Below are positions 11,501 through 23,889 of a stretch of 64,000 nt of DNA, one piece after another. The DNA lies in NCBI GenBank assembly GCA_002914805.1, contig JXTB01000422.1:1-64000 (forward strand). The letters are read 5' to 3'. The stretch is from Parasponia andersonii (Eukaryota > Streptophyta > Magnoliopsida > Rosales > Cannabaceae). Under the pieces are notes generated by a model. That model did not search any database, was not told the DNA's origin, and saw only the letters and a program-made list of their open reading frames with translations. Every line of letters starts with the position of its first letter. The first letter of the stretch is position 1. A program made the position numbers and the translations under genes.

Positions 11501-14500
11501 CATATTAATTTTCATAAATTGACAAAAAGAGAGGTAAAATAGATTTAAAATCTAACCTTAACAGGTGCTGGAGATTCGGCACTAGGTTTTAGAATATGCT
11601 CACCCAGAACAAAGTTTTGAAGTCTCCACACATAAGCCTGTGCAGTATCCACATGACATGTAACCACATTGCACCAATCTCGCTCTCTAATTTCAGCTAC
11701 ATGATTTCCATCAAAGACAAAGGAAAAATAGAGACCATTAAAATTCATAGACAGAAACCAGAAGATAATTTTTATTTTCTATAGAGATAATTTTTATTTT
11801 CTATAGAGGCTTTTTTTTTTTTTTTAGAGTTTAGGGTTCATACAGCTTTTATTTTTTTATTGTGTCTTTTTAATTTTTTTAAGGCATTAACTAAGCATCA
11901 AATATATACTGGAATACTTATTCCCAGAAAAGGCGTTAACTAAACAATTTAACTATATACCAGAATACTCATTCCTTTTACTAGCAAAGAAAAAGTACGA
12001 TTCAGTTTTTTTTTTTCTTTCTTTCTTCGGGTCAACAAGACTTCAAATAAGAGGCCTTACCACAGTCAAACGCAATAACTGGCTTCAATTTTATCTCTTC
12101 TACCTGAAATAAGTAAATAAAACACAAATAAAGTTGCTTGGAGCTTTCGATAAAAAGGCAACCGTTAATTGGAAATTTAAGGTGTCCAACTATTAAGCAC
12201 ATTCTCAACCATGTAAACTATGTCATACGGGTTCAAATAACACGTCAAGTGCGAGTACTTGGCTAAATTTGGGGTTGATCACACTAAATGATATGGAAAG
12301 TTAACAAGTTAAATAATAAAACAAACAACATTACGCTAACCAAATTTTCAAAAGATTGCCAGCCAAAGAATAAAAAACGCAGTTCCTAAGATAGTGATGT
12401 ATGCAGAATAAAACTACTTCACTACAACGTACCAGTCAGCACACACAACAGCAGGGATGGAAAATACTTGGAGGAAAATAAAGGCAAAAAGTGACTGAGG
12501 AATGTAATCACTCCATTATATATTGAATAAATCAAGGAGTTTTATCTTTTTTATTCAAGGGGAAAGGACAAACCCACGAAAATGGCAAAAAAGTGTTGCA
12601 TTACTGCATTCATACCTTCATCCTCAGTTTCTTGGCTCGTTTGGACACATGGCGTTGGGAAAGCTCTCTACTTTGTTGATCCTAATAGCATCATGCAAAT
12701 CTAAATAAGTAAACATTAAACAAACATAAAGCAAATGTAGATTACGTGAATACAGGATATCTCAAATTATATAGCGTGAAAATAATTTACTTAGGAAAAG
12801 CTTTACTACACAAAGCAAACCCAAATTCATTGCTGACTTAAATTGATTATATGTTTTGTATTGAGTTAAAAGGTAAGCCAGGATTAAATTCACAGAACCA
12901 AAATGAATTTGCAGGATTACAACCAACGATTTTGCCGGAATTCAACCAATATGCTGTATTAATTATCAACATGCCCACTAAAACAATAATTTAAACAGCC
13001 AACAATTCAAAGTTCAAACAGAACCAGGATGAACGAACAGTAAGTTAAAACTTCAGTTTTACAAACTGTTTTAAGTTCTGGCACGATGCACTAACTGCAA
13101 ATTTCACTTAAACCAGATTCAGGATGATTGATCTTTTAACCATGGCCAAGTGAATAGTGAGTCAAAAGAAGATTTGACACATAAAGAAAACAAATATAAC
13201 ATAGCTACAAAGTAACTGGAACAAGTTATTTAGATATCAATGAATTATGGTGTTATTTGACGTGAAAAAGTTCAAGAATTCCATTTTCAGATTTGATTAG
13301 GGGTTGGGGTCCAATTATGTAATTTTCTTTGGAGACATCTTGTTTCCAAGATAGTATTATTTATCGAGTAATATTAGTTTCTGTTTCTGTTCCTTTTTAA
13401 AATAAACAAACAAAGAATTATCCTAAAGTGGACCTTCAAATAATATGCATTTTGTTTGAAAAAAAAAAAATAAGAACTTTGTGGATGTGTGATGCCAAAC
13501 CTGGATTACAGAAAAAAGCCGAAAGGCACGATCCTGTCCAGCAGATAAAATGTGTCTCCCATTGGAATAGAACCTATAATAGATGAAGAGAACTTTTAAA
13601 AAATATAAAAGGATAAGGAATGCAACTACCCTAACAAACGCTCAGAGCGTAAGTTTGGAGAAGGGGGCGGAAGAGGAACAGTTTTACAGGTGAAAATAGC
13701 AGAATATGGAACTTAAGTCAAATGAAGTTGGAAAGAACGTCCAATTTGACATAAACAGACTAAAATGCAAAATCAAGATTAAGATATTAAGCAATACAAA
13801 AAAAGCTGAATAATTTTTCTTTTTGAAGTATGAGTAATACACTAATAGTAAAGGATGGAAGGTGCCCAGAAAATGAGAGAAAACTGTGAATCTTACAAGG
13901 ACTCTTCCTTGGTAAGATGAAAGGTGCCAAGGCTTATTTCTAGTAACTTTCACATGCAGAATCTAGAAAATATAAAACCAAATCGAAGGAAAAATGTTAT
14001 TACCTTATGCATTGTGGAGGAGCACTATGGCCGCTTCGAAAACGTAGAAGACGAGGATCTCCATCACTTGTGTCAAAAATCCACATCTGCCAAAAACATT
14101 AAAAGTGATCAGTAAATCAATTGCATCACCATAAAAATAATTAGACTCATCTAGTTATGATATAATATTAGCATCCAATACCAGGAAAATAAATTAATAC
14201 AATGTGTCAATGTTCAACACTATTGTAACCTGAAATGTTTAATTTGTAAGCAGAAGCTGGACTAGGTCCATAACTGATATATTACCAATACCATTACTTG
14301 CAACTTAGATTCTTGAAAGAGCAATAGATGCACCATAAAAAGAATGTCAAAGAAATTAAGGACCGAGTCATTGAAAGTTCTTACTTTAATTGAATTGTCA
14401 GCTGATGAACTCATTAACACGGGTTCATTGGCAAAGAAGTGGAGTGAAAGTACTGAACTATCATGAGCATCTCTTATAACTGATTGGAGCCTTCGTTTCT

Positions 14501-16199
14501 CAAGATTCCATATACTTATGACACCAGATGAACCACCAGATGCTAGAAGAGGCTGTCCATCTGAAAATAAGCCGGATAAACAAAGCACAGAGCAGTAACC
14601 ACTTTATTTCGTCAGCACTACAAATTTGAGTAATATAAGTTAAAGGGAAATAAGGAACATAAAATGACAACGTGAACTTCTCCACCTACAGCACATAATA
14701 TTTCAAACTGACATTTCAGTAATTTATTATCCGAATGGTATGCATTTATTAATGAAAACTACAAGGGCCATTGTTACCTGTGCCAAAAGATAATGCAGTC
14801 ACAGCACCTCGGGTAGAATGAGTAAATGTAACTAATTCTTCATCATAACGAATGTTGTGAAGATGTATAGTTCCATCACTGCAACCAACAGCAACAACAT
14901 CTAGCGCAGGAGATGAAACACAACTTGTGATAGAAGATTTCCATCCCTTAAACTCATACAGTTTTTTCTTGGTACTGACATTCCAAAGCTGTAGAGAACC
15001 TTCCTGACTCCCAATAATCACCTGTTTGGAGGGGTTGATTTATGAGTTATTTTTCCATTGAAAAGATTGAAAAACCAACAAAGGGTAAACTCAGAAAAAA
15101 GATTCCACATCTATAACTGCACGAAAACTTTCATACAAACAAAAAGTTACCTTGTTTAGGTAAGTATCAGGATGCATCACACAGCTAGGAGTAAAGTTGT
15201 CATCTAACATGATATGTCCAATTGGAGCAAGATTCTGGTCAATTTCCTTGAATGCCCAAATGAAAACATTTCCTTCAACATCAATACTCAGGATATGCTC
15301 TCCAAACAATAGTAAAGAGTTGACCTTTGCTTCATGCCTACTCCAAGTTGACACCTTGTAAATCGAAAAACTACTATTGATTACAAAAGTAATAACATAT
15401 TGATAATTTGAAATCATGGTTTACAAAGGAAAAGAATTTTAGTAAGACAGAGCCATATCAGAACAGCTAGAAGAAAAAGGAAGTTTGTGTAATTTGCCAA
15501 GCCAATAAGAGATTGAGCTAAAACCTGATGAGCACGCTTAAAAACAGCTATCTCGTTCCCATAAGCAGCGAATGTGAGCTCTCGATAGGAAGCAAGAGCC
15601 CTAATCTTCTTTGGCAGTTGTGGGCCTTCACAGAAAGTAGTTTAGATGTGTCAGACATTAAAAAAACAATCAATCTCCTAACTATTGCAAAAAAAAGTTC
15701 ATAACAAGCTTTGCTATACATTCCTTACATATTTGACTTAATCCTAATCCGAATGTTGTCAGCAGAATACAAAGAAATTGAATAACGATGCATTGAGTTA
15801 CACACTGTATTTTAGCATCATACACTAANTAAGATTACTCACAGAAATCTCAATTTTGACAACTTTCCAATGGAAAATGGGTTCACATCAAAATATGATA
15901 TTAAACAAAATTTCGAACTCAAAGAGAAACAGGAACTCACCAACAAGCACCAAACTGAGCTTTGCGCACTGAAAAGGGAACATTGAATCCGAAATTAATT
16001 GAAATATTTATTTGAAAGAGACTTGTATAGATATATAGATATATATATACAGACGAGTTATTTGAAGAATTACATTGTAAATCTGAAAAGCTTTGCCGAC
16101 ACTGACGGTGACAAAGGTTTCGGTGCCCAATCGCTGAACGGAGAAGGGGACAACACTCGTAATGTATCCAATAGCTCTAAACGGCTCGAATATTCCCAT
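8526..16199 (-). CDS. UTP21: U3 snoRNP protein UTP21 / WDR36, 903 aa
   Basis: Eighteen exons on the minus strand: 16199-16074, 15968-15941, 15625-15525, 15354-15151, 15021-14778, 14560-14385, 14086-14004, 13573-13501, 12681-12616, 12103-12061, 11696-11557, 11188-10976, 10761-10677, 10575-10281, 10021-9760, 9623-9410, 9263-9055, 8675-8526. They total 2712 nt with every phase consistent. The protein begins MGIFEPFRAIGYITSVVPF, then WD40 repeats forming two beta-propellers up to about residue 625 (for example GSQEGSLQLWNV, ADNSIK, SSSMDGTLRIWDV). The C-terminal Utp21 domain includes LVTLSLLPRSQWQSLINLD and PPKKPEKAPFFLPSVPSL. This family belongs to the UTP-B module of the SSU processome and acts in the nucleolus in 18S pre-rRNA processing. 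Intron 2 contains the window's only ambiguous base (15829). The C-terminus ends in a short extra tail (TFLSNSQF). Confidence 0.93.
15829..15829. other. Ambiguous base (n)
   Basis: A single undetermined base in UTP21 intron 2; it does not affect coding. Confidence 0.99.
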
Positions 16200-16750
16200 T
16201 TTATTTTTCTTTTTTCTTTTTTATTATTCCTTCCCAAGGCTCCAGAGAAGCTTCTGTTGTTTATGCTAGAGCTTTCAGTTTCAGAAGGTAGCAAGTAACA
16301 CAGAGAAGAGAGGAGACGGGATGAGGGTTTAGGGTTTTTGGAGTGGCGGGGAGAAGCTTGTCTGCAAAGAACCAAACTATGGCGTTTTCGGGCCAGCCCG
16401 CTTCGCTAGTAAGTGGGCTGGGCTTCCGTGTATACTTTTTGTTAGTAAGTGGGCTTCAGGGTATTTATGAAAATATGTTTATTAAAACGGGTATTTGTGT
16501 ACTTTTACCTTTATTTGTTTTTTCCATTTTATTTTATTCTTATGTTTTATAATTTTTTTGAGGCCCATTTTTTCACATCATTAGAATGTCCTTTTTACTT
16601 AATTCTCTTTTGATAAAAGAGAAATTTATTCCACCAATTTATCAAATTCCCTTCGTAAATAGAAAGATATTGTTGTTCTCACTATATATTAGTCATCAGT
16701 GGTGATTCGTTCTTAAGAAGTCGTAATTTAATATTTAGAAAAATACTAAA

Positions 16751-16919
16751 TGCACTCTCTTTCTAATTTTCTTTTACACTCTCTGATCTTACTGTTTAAT
16801 ATTTTAATAATGCAACAAATTTTCTTTTACACTCTCTGATCTTACTGTTTAATATTTTAATAATGCAACAAATTATAGCCGAATCCACATGTCAGACAGT
16901 AAAATTAGGGGAGAGTGCA
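16751..16919. mobile_element. Small MITE with 20 bp inverted termini
   Basis: The left end TGCACTCTCTTTCTAATTTT (16751-16770) is matched at the right end by the reverse complement of AAAATTAGGGGAGAGTGCA (about 16901-16919), with three consecutive mismatches. The 169 bp element has no coding capacity. Inside it is an exact 53 bp tandem duplication (16766-16818 and 16819-16871). The target-site duplication is not clear. Confidence 0.65.
16766..16871. repeat. Perfect 53 bp tandem duplication
   Basis: Two base-for-base identical 53 bp units lie directly next to each other inside the MITE. The identity implies a recent event. Confidence 0.95.
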
Positions 16920-17644
16920 ATTGAGATTGTTGCTATCATTCCTGTTATATACATATATATATATATATATAGCAACTACCGGTGACTAACATTGCGAAAC
17001 ACCTAAAAGATCACCAGTCCAGACCCATGAACACCCATAAGCTGCAGTATGCACAATTGGGCAGCTCATGTTAGTTTACATTGCAGAAGCTCGATCGAAA
17101 AATGGGCCATTCTCAGCCCAATAACAGGCACTGCCAGTCTACTTGACGCAATCCTAACGATGTGAGTTGAAAACCATAACAAGGACGACACAAGCACCAA
17201 CTCCAGCCATATTTTGGTGTTTGTCTCACTAACAATCAAGCATTCATGGCATATTTTAGAAACTAGTATGTGACAACTGGCAACTATAAGTGGTTCAATA
17301 CTGAGAGAAACTTGAAAGAAAAGGCACCAAGCCGTAATTAAAAATGCAGGGAATGAAAAAGCTTTAGATTTATTGGTCTCTGTACTGTGTACAAAAATAG
17401 TAAATGTCTAAACATCAATGCTTTTCCCTTTTCTCGTTGCTTCTTTTCCTTCTCTTGGATTGCAATGCAAATACCAAATGTACAAAAATAAAGTGATAAG
17501 ATAACCAAGTATGAATAAAATGAACAAGGACATCTTAGAAAACTGGAGAGCAGGTATTGGATGATGGAGAGACCAAAATGAACAAGGACAACTTAGGGAA
17601 ACGAAGACCAAAGAGCAGATGATGGATATTTTTCGATCACACCA

Positions 17645-20600
17645 CTATGACTCATCCATTGGCTCATTTCGGTTACAAGATTGAGATCTCAAATCCTTCC
17701 CATCTTGTCTTGTGCCCGATGTCTTGGAAACAGAATCCTCAAGCGCCTCCAGAAAAGACAACACTGTAAACTTGTCTGCAAAAATTGACCAAACAATGAA
17801 CATATTAGAACAACTATACCATGAATCAGTTGATACATGTGTTGTTCAGCCAAAAACAACAATGAACCGTAACCTCAAATAAGACATAACCAACCTAAGA
17901 GGCTATGACAAGATTCAAGTAATAATATACATCACTTACATTTACTTGGATCAATTCCAAACTGGGACAAATCTATCTGTCCAGTTCGAAGTACCTACAT
18001 AATAAATGGTGCAGAACACGTGTCATTTACCCCCAAAAAAGAAAACAACAGCTTGCAAAGTAAGAAAGATTCATAAACATATGGCCCTCCAAATTCTTAC
18101 ATAGGTAAATGAATCTACTTGTTGGCGGAAAGGTGGACTTTGCAGCAACTCCAATATATCCTCCGGTGCCCACTGGCCCTGTACCCCCAAAGGCATTATA
18201 ACACGAAACAAGCTAGAGGAAGCATGCAAATTCAAACATCAGAATATCACCCACCTCAGGTAAGTAAGATGCTAAATGCTGTTCCCATGGCAATGTCTCG
18301 ATCAATGGCATTATCAAATCAGGCTTTAATATATCATCGAGTCCCAAGCCTAGCCAAGTCAACAAAACAAAGAAAAAAAGCATCACTTAAACAAAGCAGT
18401 GACGTACCAAAAGTAAGATTTATGTCAAACAAGTACACTGAATGCAAAATCCACTAATCGTTCACTATTATTGGTATTCTGAATAAAGTAAATCCAGGAC
18501 TATTTTCACTTTTAAAGACTCATTCGGAGGTCCCAAAATGAGGTTTCCAGAAAATATGGAAAACACTTCTACTGTTCTACCCATCGATCAGTTGAAAAAT
18601 TGCCCTACAATATAGCTGATAAAAAAGAGTCATCTTATCACCTCCATCTGGGTCTGCAGCTCCCTCTGTAACAAGTTCCATAATCATAACAATTGTTAGC
18701 TCGGAGCAAGTTCATAAATATTCATCTGTATTGATAAACATATAACAATATGTATGATGAGCATAGTCTAGCAAGATAACACCATACCTCCAGGTACAAT
18801 GCTACTCAAAATCCTTTGCAAGTCTTCTAGTTTAACCGGGCCAGAAGACGAGGTAACATCACTAGATAATTCAGCACCCAGCTTTGGGACTATCAAGTTT
18901 CCAGCTCTGAAATACATATAAATTATAATACAGAGATATCCCAAAAATGAAGCAAGATATATGGAGAAATTAAAGTTACAAATCACATCGCAAAGTCGAT
19001 ACAAGACAAATATCCAAGTTCAGAAAGAAGCATCTGCCCCATCTTCAAATTTGAGATTATACTGCATTCTCATTGCCTAAAACCACAAAGCCAAATATGT
19101 AGGAATGATATAAATAACCTGCCTTTTCTTCGTTTAAGAGATTATAGCAAACAGATCTGAGAATTTACAGCACTGCTTTAAAAGGTTTTAAAACCTATGT
19201 TTATAAGTACTGTGAACACTATTAAACATTAAGAGAACTCCAGCACTTACAGCATTGCTTACAGAAGTTCTTAGCAATCTATTATCTTTTTTCTTGTCAC
19301 TACATTACATTTTCATGAAATCTGCATGGGTTCCCCTGGACCAACACCCTTAAGTTGTGCTCAGCAGGCAATTTGGACACAACCCACACCCAATCCAATT
19401 AATTTATACACCCATCGAAACCTAGTTGACATATTGTTGCGTTTATGATAATTTTTTGCAGAATTTGGTATGAAAGTTTCAAACCTTGATGATATATCAT
19501 CTTCCAACATATCTTCGGAAACTTGTAGAGGATTAGAAGCATCAGGCTCTTCTTCACCCAGGAACTCTGTCAAAGGAGGAAGATAAACAATATCAAACTT
19601 GATGGAGAAGTACACAACAAGAAAAGACTTGTAGTACAATCTTTAATGGTTCAGTCAAATGCGAGTCCTGTTCATAAAGAACTCGTGCTAATTATGAAAC
19701 TGGGCCAAAAATACATGTTTAAACTAGATAATTTTTTTATTTTTTTTTTTGCCTATTCCATTGCTTGTCAATATGCAATGTCCTATTGTATTAGACAATA
19801 TCAAATCAGAGGGTAATATCTTTTGCATATATTTCCATTCTATGCTAGCATATGCAGAAAACTGCAGCTCAAAATGTCAATGTTAATAGACGTTGAGCTA
19901 CACATATTGGAAGCACTCAGTGAAAAATGATTCTGGTATACCTAATGGTCGATTGATGTAGTAATTTACAGAGATGCACAACTCTGAATCACCTTCAGCA
20001 CTAGGCTCCTGGAAAGAAAATCATAAAATCATAAACAAGGAGTGAACTAAATCAAAAACTTATGCAGTGATATCAATCAATGAAACTGATTTTGGACCTG
20101 CATCCAAAAGAAGAACTTTCTGTTGTCCGTGTTGAACTTCAATATGTAAACTCTTCCTGATGACTGATTAACCTGAGTAGCGAGTTGAACCAATGGTTAG
20201 ACCAAGCCTCAGCATCAGACTAAAAGATAAATTAAAGTATACAATTGAAAATGCCATACCTTTTCGAAAACGGCTTCATCAGGAAAAATAATCTGATCCT
20301 ATAATAACTTGTGTCAAAGGAAACAAGAAAAGAATGGCTAAAGAAAATGTACTAATAATGCAAAAAAAGAAAAAAAAAAAAACGATAACAAGAATAAGCA
20401 TTCATTAGGGATACATCTTCAACAACATTTAGAGTCCGATCAAGCCACTGAAAATGGACTAAACCCTCTCCACCCTGAGAGATAACAACATTATGGGTAA
20501 GTTCTAATACAGAGATAAGATTGAAATTGGAACCCAGAAAACCAAATGTGAAATTGTATTGTATCAATATGAATTAAAAGCTATTGGCAATACCCTTGCA

Positions 20601-20884
20601 ATGCGAACAAGGCCTTTTCGGGTGTCAGGGACAACTTTTTTCCCTTCAAAATGCATTTTACCGGCACGAAACTCCACAAAAACTTCCTACCAATTCATCC
20701 CAATTATCAAATTCAAATGAGTAAATACAAGCAATAATGATAATAATAATAATGAAAATTGAGGCAGTCATTAACATCAACATGAACACATGGTTAATAG
20801 TTAATGTAGTTATTTAGTAATAATAAAGCAAAATAATAATATAACCTGCATAACTGGGGAAGTGTCGGTTAAAGAGGAAGCCAT
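17645..20884 (-). CDS. RPN13: 26S proteasome ubiquitin receptor RPN13 (ADRM1), 318 aa
   Basis: Thirteen exons on the minus strand: 20884-20846, 20686-20594, 20474-20415, 20298-20260, 20172-20098, 20008-19942, 19566-19485, 18906-18788, 18665-18642, 18349-18255, 18178-18101, 17994-17940, 17775-17645. Total 957 nt, all in phase. Residues 1 to about 125 form the Pru domain ([31 protein letters not shown]), which binds ubiquitin and the base subunit RPN2. After an acidic linker, residues about 200-285 form the DEUBAD domain ([45 protein letters not shown]), which recruits and activates the deubiquitinase UCH37/UCH2. It ends in the plant-typical NEPMDES. It lies head to head with APEM9. Intron 7 (about 580 bp) holds nothing recognisable. 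Confidence 0.95.
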
Positions 20885-21043
20885 AGCTCTACTTCTTCTT
20901 ACGAAAAATATCTACCAAAACAAAACAAAACAATACAATACAATACAATACAGCATAAATAAACAAACAAACAAACAAAGCCCTATAGAAAACGACTATA
21001 ACTTTAAAAAAAAAAAAAAAGAAAAGAAGGCCCTAATTGATAA

Positions 21044-21049
21044 ATAATA

Positions 21050-21086
<37 letters not shown>
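21044..21086. repeat. (TAA)n microsatellite
   Basis: About 13-14 near-perfect TAA/AAT units in the shared promoter. Confidence 0.9.
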
Positions 21087-21087
<1 letters not shown>

Positions 21088-21127
21088 TACCAGATTTTGT
21101 GTTGTGTATAGTAATGATAATGCAGAA

Positions 21128-21176
21128 GAATCAGAATCAGAATCGGAATCGGAATCGGAATCGGAATCGGAATCGG
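21128..21176. repeat. (TCGGAA)n hexamer array
   Basis: About eight six-base units, TCAGAA grading into TCGGAA, in the shared promoter. It is too regular and short to be a CRISPR array, and it creates a spurious Asn/Arg repeat frame. Confidence 0.9.
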
Positions 21177-21486
21177 GCGAGTGAGAAAGGAGAGACCGAG
21201 TTAGCTGGCTCCGAGGGTTTTTATCTTTATGACTCGGAAGCTGAATCGGGGGGTTGGGGTTCCAAACTCCTAAAGAATTACGAAATTGACATTCTCCGCT
21301 GTATGTACGGTCTTAAATAGGAGATTAGCCGATGAATAGTTCTGGGCTTTTGAGGCCTCTGGACCAGTCGAAAGCAGCCCAAGCCCAAGACAGCTTTGCC
21401 TTCGGTTCAAGTATACGACGAGTCGTTTAAGAAAAGAGGGCATTAATGAAATGGGGTTGTAAGAGTTGTAATTTGAGTTCAGGCCT

Positions 21487-21488
<2 letters not shown>

Positions 21489-21518
<30 letters not shown>
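21489..21518. repeat. (GA)n microsatellite in APEM9 leader
   Basis: About 15 GA dinucleotides ending two bases before the APEM9 ATG. Confidence 0.9.
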
Positions 21519-21519
<1 letters not shown>

Positions 21520-21520
<1 letters not shown>

Positions 21521-23889
21521 TGGGTATGGAAGTGGAAATGGAAGTGGGAGGAGGAGGATCATCAGAATCAGACTCTAAAATCTGGGAACAAATTGAGCGT
21601 TCCGAAAGGTAATATTTTGCAAAGATAAGAGCTTTTTGTTGATTTTGATTTTTTTTTTTAAGTAGAACAAACCAAACAAACAAACTTACACCTGAATATT
21701 TTCCCATTTAGGATTAACATTTGCTAAACCCCCCCCTTCCCCTTTTTTTTCTTCTTTTATTTATTTATTTATAGACAAGATTGGTATTATACTAATATTG
21801 TTGATGTGGGTTATTTTATTTAGTTAATTAATTATGTTGTTGTGCACTTGTTTATTGTGACATGCAGCTACCTTGTTTGCTCCATGTTTGAGGAGGCAGC
21901 CTCATTAGCTTCCTCTATTCTCAAACAACTCTGTAATGATAGACAAGCCATTGCCATCCGAGATGATATTCAATTCTATGACATGTTAGAATCAACTGGG
22001 ATGGTCCTCGTTCAGGCCTTAAACGAGCTTGGCAGGTACTTGCTTTGTCTGTGTATATATAGTTTAACTTTAATTTGTATTATCCTCATTATTGGATTGG
22101 ATCATGGATGGTTCAGGGTATCAGAAATTCTCAGTGAGCTCAAACAGTCATTTTCTTCAGTTGCAGCCATCCCGCTTCAAGTTCTCCTTACTGGGTATTT
22201 TTCTACCTTGCACAATTTATTCTTCTTATTTTCAGTTTTACGTGATAAGCATTTTTTGTACTCGTTCTTCAATCATGACATTAAGTGGTTGTCTATTTTA
22301 TGTTTTCTCCTGAACTGTCAAAAAGATAATTTTGTGGTCCTTAAGAGTCATCCGTTACTTTGTAACTGGTCAATGGAGCTTTTAGAAAAAGCTTATCATG
22401 ATGTTTGACATGGATATATACATTGATAAATTGATTCTCAAGATCTTCAAGGAGCACTTGTTTGGGATAGAGACTGGTCTCCGTAGTTTAGGAAGAGTGG
22501 TTACTTATTTGTCATCGTATTTTGTTTTCCAGGGCGTGTTTCCAAATATCACAAAGTCCTTCTGGTGTTCGAAAGTTTCTCGAAGAGTTTCTTAGCAAAT
22601 GGAGACTTGTGGATGAGAGATACGTTCTTGCTGGGGCAGAAGCCGGTGTAGATTATGTGGAAGGATGTGGTGGGCATTTCTGTCTGGGAGTTGATAAGTA
22701 TCTTGATGTTGTTGAGGTCTATGTTATGAAGCTTCTTGGAGCCTCTCTAAATGATATAGACTTTGCAATCTCCTGGGTTGAGAAAGCTGACTTACCGGAG
22801 GATAGACGACAGGTAAAATAATATCTTTTTTCTGTCCCACCACGAAAATTAATTGAGGTGGTCACATTAGTTGCGGTTCACTTCTAATTACTTTCAACGA
22901 GTTTTCAGTTCTTTTCTGAGGAAAGATTGACGAGAAAGTTTCATGACTCCCTTTACATGGCCTTTGATATAATTGTTGTCGGAATCCTGCGGCTTATTTT
23001 TGAATTTACATTCTTTGATAATATAATTGATACAATCTTCAAGAACCTTCGACTTGGGTTCAATGATGCTCATTGTTTCTTCTTGCTTTTCATTTGCTGT
23101 ATTAAAGTTGTTCATTTGTTGATAATGAACTTGTAGTGAAACATGGCCATTAGCTGCTTCACTTTCTTGCCTTTTACAAACTCTATGCTGAATTTAAGTA
23201 TTCAATATGAAATCCATGCTTTTTTTTTTCTTTTTTTTTTTTAAACAAGTTGATTGCATACATAAGATTCAAGAACGTGGTTCTTTCATAACTCTCCCGA
23301 CTCATTCTTTTTCTAGGAACTTTTAAGAAGATTACAGTCCCTGCATTCTGTGAAAGCCACAACTTTGTCACAGGGATCTGCAGCTTTGTTGGCAGATAAC
23401 AAGAAAGCTCATTTTTCCTACTTGAAACAGCAAAGTACTTTTGAGGGATCTCCAAAAGTGTTGGATGACAATTGCCCTCTAAACGAAGGGAAGACTGGAA
23501 AACAAGCAGTTCTAAAATTGTCCAAACGAGTGACACCATGTCTCTGGTGGTTCCGTACCATAAATTTGAAACTTGGTAATGCTCAGGTGGCCATATCAAA
23601 TGGGAAGATTGCGCTTGGCTGTTTAATCTTGCTAATATATTGGATTTTTAGGCGGAGACAAGCTACTCTAAAGGGGTAAAGCTCCATTTCGATTCATGAT
23701 GTGCTTAGAGTCGTCTAGACATCATCTGACATTTTATTGTTCTGGGTTTGTCTCAGGATTGTCCAGCGACAAGCTTTGAACATAAAGAAGGCTATGGTAG
23801 ACTTGTGGCAACTTGCATTTTCATATCAAGTGAATCCTTTAGCTGCCGTGCAGTCTTCCCCTGTTCCATTGCGTGGAGGTCAAAGATGA
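21520..23889 (+). CDS. APEM9: APEM9-like peroxisomal membrane tether, 368 aa
   Basis: Six exons: 21520-21608, 21868-22035, 22117-22194, 22533-22812, 23317-23675, 23757-23889. Total 1107 nt with consistent phases. After a Gly/Glu-rich N-terminus the protein has an alpha-helical body (YLVCSMFEEAASLASSIL, LQVLLTGACFQIS, RKFLEEFLSKW, WVEKADLPEDRRQ) and one C-terminal membrane segment at about residues 301-316 (ALGCLILLIYWIF), followed by a basic tail. I recognise it as the plant-specific APEM9 family, which anchors the PEX1-PEX6 AAA complex to peroxisomes in the way PEX26/Pex15 do elsewhere; older annotations call it a PDK1-like protein, but no kinase motif is present. Identification is from memory of the family. 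Confidence 0.78.

Larger units (their letters stand above)
16200..17644. other. Intergenic: UTP21 promoter and RPN13 3' flank
   Basis: About 200 bases next to UTP21 form its leader and promoter. The middle holds a MITE (16751-16919) and a TA microsatellite (about 16951-16971). About 17340-17644 is probably the RPN13 3' UTR. No gene is seen. Confidence 0.6.
20885..21519. promoter_or_regulatory. Bidirectional promoter region RPN13 / APEM9
   Basis: The two start codons point away from each other 635 bp apart, so this stretch must carry both leaders and both core promoters. It contains three simple-sequence tracts: TAA (about 21044-21086), a TCGGAA hexamer array (about 21128-21176) and GA (about 21489-21518, directly before the APEM9 ATG). 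No TATA box was evident for either gene. Confidence 0.65.

Noticed and set aside
21128..21176. Possible CRISPR-like regular array
   Set aside because: Six-base units without spacers, in a plant nuclear promoter; an ordinary microsatellite.
21099..21320. Frame with Asn-Gln/Asn-Arg repeats
   Set aside because: It is only the translation of the TCGGAA microsatellite in the RPN13/APEM9 promoter.
21270..21707. 145-residue minus-strand frame opposite the APEM9 start
   Set aside because: It contains Ser-Leu repeats from the GA tract and runs antisense through APEM9 exon 1 and its promoter; no domain.
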